Positions 45,501 through 50,404 are shown, counted from the stretch's first letter. The stretch: 64,000 nucleotides of DNA from Notamacropus eugenii (GCF_028372415.1 NC_092878.1:565501-629500); one strand, 5' to 3'. A program made the numbers and translations. The notes: a model not told the origin generated them from the letters alone.

Positions 45501-46729
45501 CATTAGCCCATAGACCTCTAACATACCATATGTCCTTTGCATTCAAACAGCACCTTTTAAACTTCAACCTGCCATTCATCTTCTTCATAATTTTGCTGGA
45601 TAGATAGATGGATAGATAGCACTTTACATTTTCAAAGTGCTTTCACAGAAAAAGTTTTTGTAAAGGTGAAATGAAAATTTTGGATAGATAGTAGCCCATT
45701 TTACAGATGAGGACGACTTAGAATTTAAAGTTATATCTTCTAAATCCAGGGTTCTTTCTACTATACCATGCTGCCTCGTACAGATCAAATCACTCTGTGA
45801 AATTATTTCTGTAATTTCCATGGGAAAAACCACAAATCTCCTTTATAATTAAAACAATTTCATAGAATTTTAAGCTTCCCATACCAATAATTTTATTTTA
45901 TTTTTGTAAAGTCTGTGGGCTCTAACTACTTATTAGAATGTAATTCCTGTCAATTCCTCTATAACACATTGCAGTTATTCACATTCATTATTTACAATTA
46001 CTGTTTTATTTTAAATGTGTGACTGAAGTGCAGTAGGAAGAAACATTTGTTGGCATGTGTGTATTTTTTTATTGGACCAAACATTATGCTTTAGCTAGAG
46101 TGAAGATATACTGTCATTTATCTGACAATAATCTGAAAACAATACTTTTCTTCTAGATTGTAAAAGTTTTGAATTTGTACACACCAGTTAATGAATTTGA
46201 AGAAAGAGTCTCTGTATCATTTATACGTACTATACAGGTAAGATGCTGGGTTTCATTTCTTCCTTTTTTTGGTTGCCTTATTACTGATTTATTCTTTTAA
46301 ATGGTTTTTGAATGAATATTTGATGTTTTAATTGAAAAGAATTTCATTTCCCTCTGTTCTCTTTGTTTTAATTGTCATTAAATTTTGTGTGTCACCATTT
46401 GTTGGTGATTTTTTAAAAGTTTGCATATATCTAGAAAAATGAATTGATTTTTAAAACTTCAGGACTACTGTATAATAAGATAAAAATTAGTACTTTTGCA
46501 AGTAATTTTGTTAATCTTTTAATCAAATAATCCTTTGTAGCTCCGTGACCTGTTTCTTATCTTTTCATTTCTCTAGATGCGTTTACGAGACAGGAAAGAC
46601 TCTCCTCAGCTGCTCATGGATGCGAAACATATCTTCCCTGTTACCTTCCCTTTTAACCCATCCTCCCTTGCACTAGAAACCATTCAGATCCCAACCAGCC
46701 TGGGCCTGGGCTTCATTGCAAGAGTGTGA
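919..46729 (+). CDS. MYO5A: MYO5A 3' portion: 18 coding exons of unconventional myosin-Va (distal coiled coil and globular tail)
   Basis: Myosin Va is a processive, dimeric actin motor that carries melanosomes, ER, vesicles and mRNPs. This window holds only the C-terminal part; motor and IQ exons lie upstream of position 1. Eighteen exons (2334 nt, 777 codons plus TGA) join with consistent phases and, from memory, match mammalian myosin Va almost residue for residue. The order is: PEST-like Ser/Thr-rich linker (first exon), medial and distal coiled coils, the alternatively spliced A-F block, and the globular tail domain with its DIL segment from about 24989 to the stop. It ends GLGFIARV (GLGFISRV in human). 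MYO5B and MYO5C are less good matches; in particular the exon B and exon F peptides are those of MYO5A. No frameshift or stop was found in any exon. MYO5C follows on the same strand, as in other mammals. Confidence 0.97.
1170..1393 (-). repeat. MIR-type SINE, antisense
   Basis: The + strand shows the reversed MIR pattern: cctcgtgaggtaggtgg, then gatgaaactgacacccag, then gaacttgggtcttctgatc. It is strongly diverged, so old. Confidence 0.75.
1399..1500. repeat. TATC/TGTC microsatellite
   Basis: About 100 bp of imperfect tatc, tata and tgtc tetranucleotides, next to the MIR above. Confidence 0.9.
1545..1645 (+). repeat. L2 LINE 3' end fragment
   Basis: A 'gagctcttagaaagcagag...gcccggcacattgtaggcac' pattern typical of L2 3' ends. 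Confidence 0.65.
1646..2569. other. Intronic sequence without recognised features
   Basis: AT-rich MYO5A intron. I see no exon, RNA gene or clear repeat between the L2 fragment and the ALDOA retrocopy. Confidence 0.6.
2570..2582. repeat. Left target-site duplication of the ALDOA retrocopy
   Basis: attaatactaagg immediately before the retrocopy matches attaacaccaagg after its A-tail in 11 of 13 positions, as expected of LINE-1-mediated retroposition at a T-rich target. Confidence 0.8.
2583..3946 (+). pseudogene. ALDOA: Processed pseudogene of ALDOA (fructose-bisphosphate aldolase A)
   Basis: An intronless copy of aldolase A mRNA inside a MYO5A intron, same strand. The ATG at 2653 opens [20 protein letters not shown], which is aldolase A rather than B or C. 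The copy runs through the 5' UTR remnant, the whole coding region to the C-terminal SNHAY (stop near 3740), a 3' UTR, AATAAA at 3916 and a short A-tail. The frame is broken: an Arg codon is TGA in NVLA-stop-YASI (about 3170), with frameshifts near 3184 (loss of one base in the Cys codon), near 3290 (one extra base) and near 3690. Key residues have also changed, for example LCVLK for RCVLK. A 13-bp near-identical direct repeat flanks it. It cannot make aldolase. Confidence 0.96.
3947..3959. repeat. Right target-site duplication of the ALDOA retrocopy
   Basis: attaacaccaagg directly after the A-rich tail, paired with the copy at 2570-2582 (two mismatches). Confidence 0.8.
4277..4505 (+). repeat. 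CORE-SINE/MIR-type SINE
   Basis: The head aaggcagctaagtagag is followed by ttttcctcatctataaaat and gtgtgaggatgaatataat, the usual order of SINE head, core and 3' part. Confidence 0.75.
4945..5093 (+). repeat. L2 LINE 3' end fragment
   Basis: Shows 'agactctaagcccctggagg...agtaagcacttaagaaatgc', the L2 3' terminal pattern, just upstream of the second MYO5A exon. Confidence 0.7.
5263..5406 (+). CDS. MYO5A: MYO5A exon: coiled coil (EPSEKK...RSKAK)
   Basis: The acceptor is tggtgcag and the donor AAG|gtaccc. It has 48 codons, phase 0-0. The heptad-like pattern [19 protein letters not shown] shows a dimerising coiled coil. It follows directly on the linker exon and is separated from the next exon by an intron of only 280 bp. 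Confidence 0.96.
5687..5740 (+). CDS. MYO5A: MYO5A exon: short coiled-coil exon ([18 protein letters not shown])
   Basis: An 18-codon exon with acceptor ttctcctag and donor AAG|gtaatt, phase 0-0. The peptide appears identical to that remembered for mammalian myosin Va and joins exactly to [10 protein letters not shown] in the next exon. Confidence 0.96.
5813..7440 (-). repeat. Long L2 (CR1-clade) LINE copy, antisense
   Basis: On the + strand it opens with the reversed L2 3' end (acaagcatttattaag...ctaggtgctgcgctaag). Translation of the minus strand gives recognisable L2 reverse-transcriptase C-terminal stretches: [20 protein letters not shown] (about 6200-6260) and [16 protein letters not shown] (about 6590-6660). 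It has many frame breaks. At about 1.6 kb it is among the longest L2 copies in the window. A small AT-rich patch sits at about 6390-6430. Confidence 0.8.
7480..7860 (-). repeat. L3/CR1 LINE fragment, antisense
   Basis: Minus-strand translation around 7660-7725 gives [19 protein letters not shown], the conserved reverse-transcriptase PQGS segment of CR1-clade LINEs. It lies beside the L2 copy but is a different family. Confidence 0.75.
7861..8834. other. Intronic sequence before exon A, no recognised gene
   Basis: The first part (to about 8270) is pyrimidine-rich and may continue the L3/CR1 copy. The rest looks like ordinary intron ending in the exon A acceptor. Confidence 0.5.
8835..9062 (+). 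CDS. MYO5A: MYO5A exon A: coiled coil ending just before exon B
   Basis: The acceptor is ttttttgtag and the donor AAG|gtaagt, a full consensus. It has 76 codons, phase 0-0, from [10 protein letters not shown] to KEAIQPK. The Leu/Glu heptads show coiled coil, broken by a Pro/Ala-rich [13 protein letters not shown] stretch. Its position immediately before the 9-nt exon B fits exon A of the A-F nomenclature. Confidence 0.95.
9575..9650 (+). repeat. L2 3' end fragment
   Basis: Shows 'cttcttgaaggcaagaactg...cctgataaatgtgtgttga', the L2 3' terminal pattern. Confidence 0.6.
10254..10262 (+). CDS. MYO5A: MYO5A exon B: 9-nt neuronal microexon (Glu-Asp-Lys)
   Basis: The nine bases gaggacaag sit between gtgatttccag and gtaatc and encode E-D-K in phase 0-0. 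In other mammals exon B is a three-residue brain-enriched exon (DDK, from memory) that completes the binding site for dynein light chain LC8/DYNLL2. Here it would precede NTMTDST from exon C, giving the LC8-like motif K-N-T-M-T. The position, length, phase and sequence all fit. The first residue is Glu rather than Asp, a conservative change. Such short exons are invisible to ORF finding. Confidence 0.9.
10500..10585 (+). repeat. L2 3' end fragment
   Basis: Contains gcatggtacacagtagtcaa then taaatgtttcag, an L2 3' terminus within the intron between exons B and C. Confidence 0.55.
11290..11760. other. Purine-rich intronic stretch of unassigned origin
   Basis: It reads like an old degraded interspersed repeat (repeated agac/agag/ggag-rich phrases) but I cannot name the family. 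It contains no exon. Confidence 0.35.
11776..11842. repeat. GATA microsatellite
   Basis: About 16.7 uninterrupted gata units, long and pure enough to be polymorphic. It creates spurious YLSI-repeat ORFs on the minus strand. Confidence 0.97.
11905..12092 (+). mobile_element. hAT-like non-autonomous DNA element
   Basis: Shares with copies at 16535, 24307, 31976 and 44208 an end like 'gctcttagcttgggatcc' and an internal 'gagaaggggtccacagg...caccagactg'. The ends are imperfect inverted repeats (cttag...ctaag-like), suggesting a hAT-type MITE. The exact family name is not certain. Confidence 0.6.
12239..12339 (+). CDS. MYO5A: MYO5A exon C (LC8-binding core NTMTDST)
   Basis: The acceptor is tctgcttcag and the donor CAG|gttggt. 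It has 33 codons plus 2 nt (phase 0 to 2), starting [14 protein letters not shown] and ending KETN+AG, with Arg completed by the next exon. It contains the TMT core of the LC8 site. Its length is not a multiple of three, so it cannot be skipped alone without a frameshift, unlike B, D and F. The donor departs from consensus at +3 and +4. Confidence 0.95.
12507..12600 (-). repeat. L2 3' end fragment, antisense
   Basis: Shows 'caaccagcatttgttaagta...gcactgtactaggagctgag', the reversed L2 3' end, directly after exon C. Confidence 0.7.
12640..13974. other. Intron between exons C and D
   Basis: No gene. The part from about 12840 to 13200 is less AT-rich than its surroundings and resembles a decayed repeat or retrocopy I cannot identify. 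The rest is ordinary AT-rich intron, with a pyrimidine-rich run before exon D. Confidence 0.45.
13975..14055 (+). CDS. MYO5A: MYO5A exon D: 27-codon alternative exon
   Basis: 81 nt, phase 2-2, encoding [19 protein letters not shown] followed by EGLKQANR. Exon D is used in non-neuronal and some other isoforms and is reported to bind Rab10. The acceptor follows a purine-interrupted tract (tttggcttggaag) and the donor is CAG|gttatg; both are weak, which suits a regulated exon. The reading frame is kept whether it is included or skipped. The homologous MYO5C segment is constitutive (HLNEDGELWFAYEGLKK, from memory), which supports the identification. Confidence 0.92.
14056..15738. other. Intron between exons D and E
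   Basis: AT-rich and without recognisable repeats or exons. The near absence of mobile elements over 1.7 kb in a repeat-rich gene may reflect intronic splicing control of exon D. Confidence 0.5.
15739..15937 (+). CDS. MYO5A: MYO5A exon E: coiled coil ([11 protein letters not shown]...LTNENL)
   Basis: The acceptor is catacatag and the donor TTG|gtaagg. It has one nucleotide plus 66 codons (phase 2 to 0), with strong heptads such as [19 protein letters not shown]. It restores the frame left open by exon C (or D). Exons C and E together are 300 nt, so they form a frame-linked pair. Confidence 0.96.
16535..16715 (+). mobile_element. hAT-like non-autonomous DNA element
   Basis: Contains 'gttcttaatgtgggatctatg' at the left and 'gagaaggggtctataggc...caccagactgtcaaagg' at the right, the same family as the copy at 11905. 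Confidence 0.6.
16847..16863. repeat. Poly-C tract (17 C)
   Basis: An uninterrupted run of 17 C residues in the intron between exons E and F. Assembly errors are common at such tracts. Confidence 0.95.
17632..17657. repeat. TG dinucleotide repeat
   Basis: Thirteen tg units about 240 bp upstream of exon F. UG repeats can bind CELF/TDP-43 type splicing factors, but no effect is shown here. Confidence 0.9.
17894..17968 (+). CDS. MYO5A: MYO5A exon F: 25-codon melanophilin-binding exon
   Basis: 75 nt, phase 0-0, reading [20 protein letters not shown] then YKRMI. Exon F is included in melanocyte and other peripheral isoforms and is required for binding melanophilin, which links myosin Va to Rab27a on melanosomes. 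The acceptor is tattttttcag; the donor ATT|gtatgt lacks the usual AG before the cut, a weak site fitting alternative use. Compared with the human peptide as remembered (DDPKKYQSY), this one has QH for KK. Confidence 0.94.
17969..19988. other. Intron between exon F and the next constitutive exon
   Basis: No clear mobile element or exon. T-rich stretches and a purine-rich run at about 18600-18720. Possible splicing-control sequence for exon F. Confidence 0.45.
19989..20082 (+). CDS. MYO5A: MYO5A exon: last coiled-coil segment before the globular tail
   Basis: The acceptor is tgatcattag and the donor AAG|gtattg. It has 31 codons plus one nt (phase 0 to 1), starting [16 protein letters not shown] and ending KIGELE. 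This is the constitutive exon that joins either exon E or exon F to the globular tail. Confidence 0.96.
20315..20408 (+). repeat. CORE-SINE with internal deletion
   Basis: Head ggggcagctaggtgccacag joined directly to the 3' part agttggacatgactaaaa...ttaacaacaa; the middle is missing. Confidence 0.75.
20436..20622 (-). repeat. MIR-type SINE, antisense
   Basis: Reversed MIR pattern: gtttgtaagacactttcc, then ggaaattaaggcacag, then agctagaatttaaacc. Confidence 0.65.
21130..21345 (-). repeat. MIR/CORE-SINE, antisense
   Basis: Contains atatagcactttaagatt, then gcagatgagaaaactagc, then gatcacacagctaggctg: a reversed full SINE. Confidence 0.8.
21870..22095 (+). repeat. MIR-type SINE
   Basis: Contains agcctcagtttctttaacgg, then cacagagctactgtgagg. 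Old and diverged. Confidence 0.65.
22530..22680 (-). repeat. Diverged MIR-like fragment, antisense
   Basis: 'attttggagctggaatggac' followed by 'aaccagatgagga' is the reversed start of a MIR3-like element. Weak. Confidence 0.4.
22890..23330 (-). repeat. Possible LINE-1 fragment, antisense
   Basis: The stretch ggtagtatacagaaatgctg (about 22925-22945) and ataatgctccattgtattgc (about 23250-23270) resemble antisense marsupial LINE-1 ORF2 and 3' sequence. Degraded; low confidence. Confidence 0.35.
23820..23995 (+). repeat. MIR-type SINE
   Basis: Pattern aaagcactctacttagaatt, then tggccctgggaaagtcag, then gggtttccttatatataaaa. Confidence 0.65.
24307..24740 (-). mobile_element. hAT-like element interrupted by a LINE-1 3' end
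   Basis: Left end gggattcttaacatttttt, then ggtagtctggtaaggcctat; the matching inverted end tcaggttaagaacc lies near 24716-24730. Between them sits LINE-1 3' sequence, so the LINE-1 appears to have inserted into the DNA element. Confidence 0.55.
24490..24695 (+). mobile_element. LINE-1 3' UTR fragment (marsupial type)
   Basis: 'atgactaatatggaaatgtt', 'ataacctgtatcagattgct' and 'catgtaattggggaaaataa' with an A-rich end are the hallmark 3' end of marsupial LINE-1 copies. Confidence 0.7.
24989..25135 (+). CDS. MYO5A: MYO5A exon: junction of coiled coil and globular tail; GC donor
   Basis: The acceptor is actcttgaag. It begins with two nt completing Val, then 48 codons from [10 protein letters not shown] to LVKNLIL, plus one nt. 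The globular tail begins around [17 protein letters not shown]. The only donor that keeps the frame into DLKPRG is TGG|gcaagt, a GC-AG intron; the nearby GT (gtattt at 25140) would shift the frame. Confidence 0.95.
25893..26047 (+). CDS. MYO5A: MYO5A exon: globular tail subdomain 1 (DLKPRGVAV...IKKVLK)
   Basis: The acceptor is tttccttttag and the donor AAG|gtcagt. It has two nt plus 51 codons: [33 protein letters not shown] and onward. These are core helices of the myosin V globular tail, which binds organelle adaptors and can fold back on the motor to inhibit it. Confidence 0.97.
26325..26560 (+). repeat. CORE-SINE/MIR-type SINE
   Basis: Head agtagaaaaatcactggcc, then ggagacctggatttgaatct, then cctcagtttcctgatctg. 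It runs into an L2-like 3' part. Confidence 0.75.
26870..27399 (+). mobile_element. Possible LINE-1 5' UTR
   Basis: A G-rich, less AT-rich stretch directly upstream of the ORF1 trace. Its position and composition suit a LINE-1 5' UTR; the sequence itself is not diagnostic to me. Confidence 0.4.
27930..28159 (+). repeat. CORE-SINE, full length, nested in LINE-1
   Basis: gcccagtggcatagtggata, then tgtgtgaccccaggcaagtc, then gagaaggaaatggcagacc, then agtcatatgtgactggacaac: one of the most complete SINEs here, and younger than its host LINE-1. Confidence 0.9.
30676..30718. repeat. CATA/CA/TA simple repeat
   Basis: A compound tract of cata, ca and ta units inside the LINE-1 copy. Confidence 0.85.
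31255..31865. mobile_element. About 0.6 kb insertion in LINE-1, possibly a solitary LTR
   Basis: LINE-1 ORF2 sequence breaks off near 31255 and resumes near 31867 (ctttgcagaaatatagacc). The inserted block is non-coding, about 610 bp, and of different base composition. Its size and non-coding nature suit a solitary LTR of a marsupial retroviral family. I cannot name the family or see clear ends, so this is only a likely fossil. Confidence 0.4.
31976..32178 (+). mobile_element. hAT-like non-autonomous element nested in LINE-1
   Basis: Opens gggtccttaacttgaagtcc, with 'gacttccccagactacca' near the right side. LINE-1 sequence lies on both sides (ataataaaaatgacaat... before; ccccacagaacttgg after). 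Confidence 0.6.
32546..33408. other. Intronic sequence before the KRGDD exon
   Basis: No exon or clear repeat. A G-rich stretch lies at 33160-33190. It ends in the pyrimidine tract and acceptor of the exon at 33409. Confidence 0.5.
33409..33498 (+). CDS. MYO5A: MYO5A exon: globular tail ([20 protein letters not shown])
   Basis: The acceptor is tgtatttcag and the donor GAG|gtgaga. It has 30 codons, phase 0-0, with the [17 protein letters not shown] motif that opens the DIL segment. It lies after a 7.4 kb intron that is mostly an old LINE-1. Confidence 0.97.
33499..35390. other. MYO5A intron, mostly unassigned sequence
   Basis: A short reversed L2 end near 33835-33895 (caaacattaatgccgac) and a G-rich run (34129-34160). 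Otherwise nothing recognised. Confidence 0.5.
35391..35541 (+). CDS. MYO5A: MYO5A exon: globular tail/DIL ([14 protein letters not shown]...LQPMI)
   Basis: The acceptor is acaaatttag and the donor TTG|gtaaga. It has 50 codons plus one nt. [20 protein letters not shown] is a core DIL helix. From memory the human protein has Ser where this reads Pro in HNTPRQ. Confidence 0.97.
35953..36140 (+). mobile_element. OposCharlie-like hAT element
   Basis: Starts cactggtgtcaaactcaaat and contains aaccacaaattaacattatc and cattttaatctagttcaaa, ending in a degraded inverted copy of the start (gcttgacatttgtaggcagtg). This is a family abundant in marsupials. Confidence 0.65.
36185..36365 (-). repeat. MIR3-like SINE, antisense
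   Basis: Contains tttagcgctggaagggacc, then ggctaaatcactggtgc, then gatgtgaacccggatcctc. Confidence 0.7.
36517..36577. repeat. AC dinucleotide microsatellite
   Basis: About 60 bp of ac, with acgc interruptions at the left. Confidence 0.95.
36635..36873 (+). repeat. CORE-SINE, full length, nested in L2
   Basis: agcagctaggtggttcaag, then tgtgaccttgggcaagtc, then atggcaaaccacttcag, then aagagtcaagaaacaactg. Confidence 0.9.
37258..37396 (+). repeat. Short-form SINE with A-tail, nested in L2
   Basis: ggcagctaggtgttgtactg through tgaccctgggcaagtcagtt and straight into a poly-A run. It lacks the second half seen in the longer SINEs, so it is a separate, younger subfamily. Confidence 0.85.
37490..37675 (+). 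repeat. MIR-type SINE
   Basis: atggacttggaatcagaaag, then ttttagtttcctcacttaaa, then cttgatggcctctttagagg. Confidence 0.7.
37676..38490. other. Intronic sequence without recognised features
   Basis: Moderately GC-rich, with tgtg/catg-rich wording at 38270-38420. No exon is seen. Confidence 0.45.
38495..38728 (+). repeat. CORE-SINE
   Basis: caaatctggcctcagactct, then tgtgaccctgggtaagtcac, then ggagaaggaaaagtcaaacc, then cagacatgactgaaacaac. Confidence 0.9.
38729..39879. other. Intronic sequence without recognised features
   Basis: No exon or repeat identified, apart from a 16-T run at 39694-39709. Confidence 0.5.
39880..40255 (-). repeat. MIR SINE, antisense, split by a younger SINE
   Basis: aaccactttcatcaccacca before, and cacatgagagcaatgagtct, gaagtcagatttcagtctag after, the SINE at 39932-40135. 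The two halves make one reversed MIR. Confidence 0.65.
39932..40135 (+). repeat. CORE-SINE nested in MIR
   Basis: ggcttggtggatagaacac, then tgtgacgttgggcaagtcac, then gagaaggaaatggcaagg. Confidence 0.85.
40256..41143. other. Intronic sequence without recognised features
   Basis: AT-rich intron; nothing recognised. Confidence 0.5.
41144..41295 (-). repeat. L2 3' end, antisense
   Basis: tcatttatgaagtgcctact then gcgagacgctagagataaa, the reversed L2 terminus. Confidence 0.65.
41585..41815 (+). repeat. MIR/CORE-SINE
   Basis: ggtgcagtggaaggagtgct, then atgtgaccctgggcaacct, then cctcagtttcctcatttgt, then gttgttgtgaggatcaaac. Confidence 0.85.
42037..42319 (+). CDS. MYO5A: MYO5A exon: DIL domain with the CaMKII-site loop RKRTSS
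   Basis: The acceptor is cccaaatcag and the donor CAG|gtgagc. It has two nt, 93 codons and two nt. It contains [19 protein letters not shown]; the serines at 42111-42116 form the CaMKII-type site whose phosphorylation is reported to release myosin Va from organelles. The [20 protein letters not shown] helix and [12 protein letters not shown] follow. It is the largest exon in the window. Confidence 0.97.
42320..43945. other. MYO5A intron between DIL exons
   Basis: No recognisable mobile element or additional exon. A possible acceptor at 43784 leads only into frames that stop. Confidence 0.5.
43946..44120 (+). CDS. MYO5A: MYO5A exon: globular tail subdomain 2 ([15 protein letters not shown]...)
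   Basis: The acceptor is ttcacacag and the donor CAG|gtaaaa. One nt completes Arg, then 58 codons run to CNALTTAQ. It includes the [20 protein letters not shown] helix of the DIL domain. Confidence 0.97.
44208..44400 (-). mobile_element. hAT-like non-autonomous DNA element
   Basis: gggttcttaagagtgtctg, then caggtgaagcctatggacac, then ttctcagaataacatcttaa. Same family as 24307. Confidence 0.6.
44445..44725. repeat. Two MIR fragments (antisense about 44445-44535, sense about 44640-44725)
   Basis: agcactttcacgtgtagtct...ccctgtgaggtaggtag is a reversed MIR. ctatagtggctagaggac...ggttctgtgaccg is the front half of another in sense. Confidence 0.5.
45026..45480 (+). repeat. CORE-SINE whose 3' tail is amplified
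   Basis: A complete SINE: aggcagctagttgttacag head, cacttaatagctgtgttacc, then tacctcacagagttgttgt, then the terminal taaagtgcttggcacagtga. Its last 34 bp are then repeated in tandem. Confidence 0.85.
45235..45472. repeat. 34-bp minisatellite, 7 copies
   Basis: Exactly seven consecutive 34-bp units (238 bp) with core ggcacagtgactggcac. Units differ almost only at a/g changes in 'cacatag'/'cacgtag' and 'gcgtg'/'gcatg'. The first and last copies share the 'a' variant, the middle ones 'g', which suggests internal expansion. Confidence 0.97.
45618..45780 (-). repeat. MIR-type SINE, antisense
   Basis: gcactttacattttcaaagt, then ccattttacagatgagga, then tataccatgctgcctc. Confidence 0.7.
46157..46237 (+). 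CDS. MYO5A: MYO5A exon: globular tail ([20 protein letters not shown])
   Basis: The acceptor is tttcttctag and the donor CAG|gtaaga. It has 27 codons, phase 0-0, and is separated from the last exon by an intron of 339 bp. Confidence 0.97.
46577..46729 (+). CDS. MYO5A: MYO5A last coding exon and stop codon
   Basis: The acceptor is atttctctag. Fifty codons, [20 protein letters not shown] then [10 protein letters not shown] and onward, end in GFIARV and TGA at 46727-46729. This is the conserved C-terminal extension that wraps the globular tail. Confidence 0.97.
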   Translation: MRLRDRKDSPQLLMDAKHIFPVTFPFNPSSLALETIQIPTSLGLGFIARV

Positions 46730-47229
46730 ACCAGGACACATCCACAGGCAGATGCTGCTGACAATAGCTTCTTGCTTGAAATAAGAACCCATTATTTCCA
46801 GTGAGCTATTGAAAACACATTTTTAAAAAAGAAAAAATCCTGCGTGTTTCCTAAACTATAGGTGGATAACTGGAAATCTCTTTAGAATCCCTGAACTGCC
46901 CTGGATAGAAAAGCATGTTCTAGTACGACACATTGCTTTCAGAGTGACATTTCCATATTCGACCTTTTAGGCATCCAGAGCTGGAATACAGGTGGATGGC
47001 AAAAAAGAAGCAAAGAGTCATCAGCTGCCAGAATCCATTTTCAGTCCTTAGCACCTCATTTAAATGGCATAAACTAACATTTATTCGCTGTGTGAGTTGT
47101 TGGTAAACAGGGAGCAATGAGGACCACCTTCAGGCTACCTGGAAGACTTGAAAGAAAAAGAAACCCTAGTTAAATACGTAGTAATTTAGGCATCAATTAT
47201 GTTTATCACTTGTCAAACTGGAATGGAGA

Positions 47230-47235
47230 AATAAA
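47230..47235 (+). promoter_or_regulatory. Proximal polyadenylation signal AATAAA in the MYO5A 3' UTR
   Basis: AATAAA about 500 nt after the stop codon. If used, it would give a short 3' UTR isoform. The downstream sequence (gtaatttttcaaataacttc) is only weakly U-rich. Confidence 0.4.
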
Positions 47236-47956
47236 CTGGCAATCTATAAAGTAATTTTTCAAATAACTTCCTTATTTGTGATCATGTCACTATAACATAA
47301 AGTGTGAGATGTCGAGAGATTTCTTGGTTTTACTGTATGGCATAGTATTCATTGGTTTGTATCATAGTTTACCAGGCATTTGAAACTGTTGCTGCTTATG
47401 GTTTCTTTTAAATGTGAACAGTATTCTTCTTAGGCACTACCGTAATAATATTCTCTTTTATCTGCTTTGTTTACAATCCAATACAGCTCATTATTCTAAC
47501 TGGATCATATGCAGTTGTCGATGAATAACAACTCACAAGACAATGGTCACCAAGCACAAGTAGCACACTGGAAGTCACAGAGTCATTTTTAAGGAGTCTT
47601 ATTAAAATATTTGCTATGTAGAGGGTAGGATTAACAAAATGATTTGTCTAATTTATTCAGAATTTTGTTGTGTATGTGTATATGTATACACATGTATTTA
47701 TGTGTATAAATATATATAATAATGTTTGTGCTGGGTTGATATCACTTCAGTCTTCTGTAAAGTGTCTGGTTTTAGTTGTTGAATGAGATATTACAGTGCA
47801 TGTTTTTACATTCGATGTGAGTTTCTTTGGTTCATTTCTCCAACACGTAATCTCAGTCAGGTATGTAGAAAAGAAAGTTGGAATGTAATCATGATCCAGA
47901 TTTGCATGATTGTCTTGAGACAGATTAGTCTATGAATTACAAATAAGAAAATGTAC

Positions 47957-47962
47957 AATAAA
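47957..47962 (+). promoter_or_regulatory. Internal polyadenylation signal AATAAA in the MYO5A 3' UTR
   Basis: AATAAA in an AU-rich stretch (gtacaataaatatttaatt) about 1.2 kb after the stop. It is a possible intermediate polyadenylation site with no direct support. Confidence 0.35.
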
Positions 47963-50129
47963 TATTTAATTATTCTCGAGCTTTGCAGCGACAGCATCTG
48001 CTCTCAGGTAGCCCTGGACACCTGAGAAGGAAGTTGGATGTTGTGAAATTTTGCAAAGGATTTTGTTTACAGGCACCAAAATCTATGTGGAAAAGTTTGA
48101 TGCTGTAATTCTAATTGGGATCCTCTCCAGGATTTTTTTTCCTCAGATCATTCAGTAAAATTAAATTCTCATTTTGAGATGTACAAAACCAGATCTTCAG
48201 GATTTCATCACAAGCTCTATTCTCAAGTAGTATTTTGTGGTCAGATGACATAACTGTTAGATTCTCTTATAAGATTACCTATATTGTTGAAGTATAATGT
48301 AAAATATTATGATTAGAAAATGAACATTTTCAATTTGATGACAAAGTTTATTAGGAAAGGAAAAATACTGTACTGTGGTCATGTGATCTACCAGGCCTTA
48401 GCCTCCTCATCTATAAACTGAGGGGATTGGTCTAGATCAAGGGCCTTGATATTTGTCTGTGTGATGAGAAACCTATGAGTGTATCAGCCATATGAAATCT
48501 TTACAGTTAAAATTACTGATTGATCCCATCCTTCTAGCATGATACATGGCTGCCATCCATTACACACTGGTAGGAGCAGACAGGTGATTCAGCCCTACCT
48601 ACTCTTTTCATAAGATAAAAAACAACTGGGGACTGAAAATCTCAGCTGAGCCCCTGGAATGGGCTCAGGCAGGCCACCAGCTGAATGTCTCATCTGTAGG
48701 TGATATTTAAGGTCTCTCCCAGATTTAAAAAAAAAAATTCTCGGACAACTTTTTAACAGGAGTTTGAAACTTAACTTACGAAGTCAGTTTGCTGTCTGCT
48801 GGACAGACCAGTATGCACCAGTTTTTAAATGGGTTTTGAAATTGAGGCTACAGTTTTCATCAGGAATAAGGAAGCTGACTTGACATCAACAAAAATTGAG
48901 ATAAATACTTGGCTGAAGATATGATGTGGTGTATGGTCTTAAAGATAATCCCCAAAGTGATCTACATAAATACCTATGCATTCTGCATATAGACAGTCCC
49001 AAGACTGTGTGACTCCGTGGCCTGATGCTTCAGGTTGCCTCACAGTACATCAGGAAACAAGGCACATCCCCCTCCCCCCCCCGAACTTAATTTGGATACT
49101 TTATAAAAATAATCCATTTGTCTCTAGTTTGGGTGGTCTTAAGTGAAAAATTTTAGATACTACTTCAGCTAGATTATCACTATGACTTCTTGATTGTTGA
49201 TTTATCTTTGAAAACTACATGACATATCTTCTAGCAGATCTTCTGTGTATTATCATTTCATTAAATCCTTTGATGCTATCCCTATCTGTACTGTCACTCC
49301 TGTATGAAGCCTGTTAGTTCAGTAGTAACTACAAGAGAAGACCTTGTAAACTAAAAAAAAAAATCATTATCTCCCCATCTCAAGCATGATGTGTTCTATA
49401 AAGCTGGAAAATTAAAGAAAAAGTACATGCAGCTCTGCTAATCATTCCTATGAGCTGGAGAGATGCTGCTGCTCGTTACCCAGCACACAGTAGGAAATAT
49501 GGCGCCATGATGTAAGTGCTTAGCAGTTTTCCCAGTTCTTCTTGGATAAGGTCTTATAGTTATTCATTATTTTTTTTTAAATTCTAAAAACACTAAAATA
49601 CCCATATTTATAGTTAAAGGGACAGACCTAAGTGTAAATGATTCACAAATTATTTGCCATTTGGTAATTATTTTACTTCATCATGGTGAATATTTGAGAG
49701 TTGGCTATAGGTCAAATCAATTTACAGCAGATTGGGGAATGGGGCATAAAAATGTTTGTTGTCCTGGAATTTTGCTGTAATCCTTGTAGCTAGATATCTC
49801 ATTCCCAGTGCCCAGGACCACCACCTTTAGGTTCAGTGGTCCCCACCAACTTCTCATCACCACAGGGATCAACAACAAAGGCCTTTTCTTACAAATTACT
49901 GTAACTTTCCTCTCCCAGGCTCTCAGATCTCTCGGCCAAAGACACTGACAGACGTCCTTCTCACATGTCCCATTAATGACACGTTCACTTTTCCTCTCAT
50001 TGCCTGCCTATAGGCTGATGATCCTTAGGGTTGCTTGAACTGCCATAGAGAAAAGCAGGCCACAAATTGAGACTTATTAAAGAGTGATTCCTCTAAAAAT
50101 TCCCTAGGTGAGAGAAATAGAAAAATAAG

Positions 50130-50345
50130 GTACATATTTGTAAAATGCTTTATAGTTTTCAGAAAATTTTAACACATGGAATTTGATCCTCACCATGATC
50201 TTGTCAATGAGCTGAAGGAAGGCAGTGGAGTGATTTACTGCTTAAGGTCTCACACAGTCAAGGACAGAACCAGGATTAAGAACCCAGGTCTTTGGATTCC
50301 TGGTTCAGCTTGTTTTACACTAAGCCCTAAGTAAGCAGTGGGAAA
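50130..50345 (-). repeat. MIR-type SINE in the MYO5A 3' UTR, antisense
   Basis: gtaaaatgctttatagtttt, then aaggtctcacacagtcaagg, then aacccaggtctttggattcc. Confidence 0.65.
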
Positions 50346-50404
50346 AGAGGAAAATGAGGAAATCTATTCACTGGTGATTTTGAATAGGTTTCTATTATGA
50401 TTTT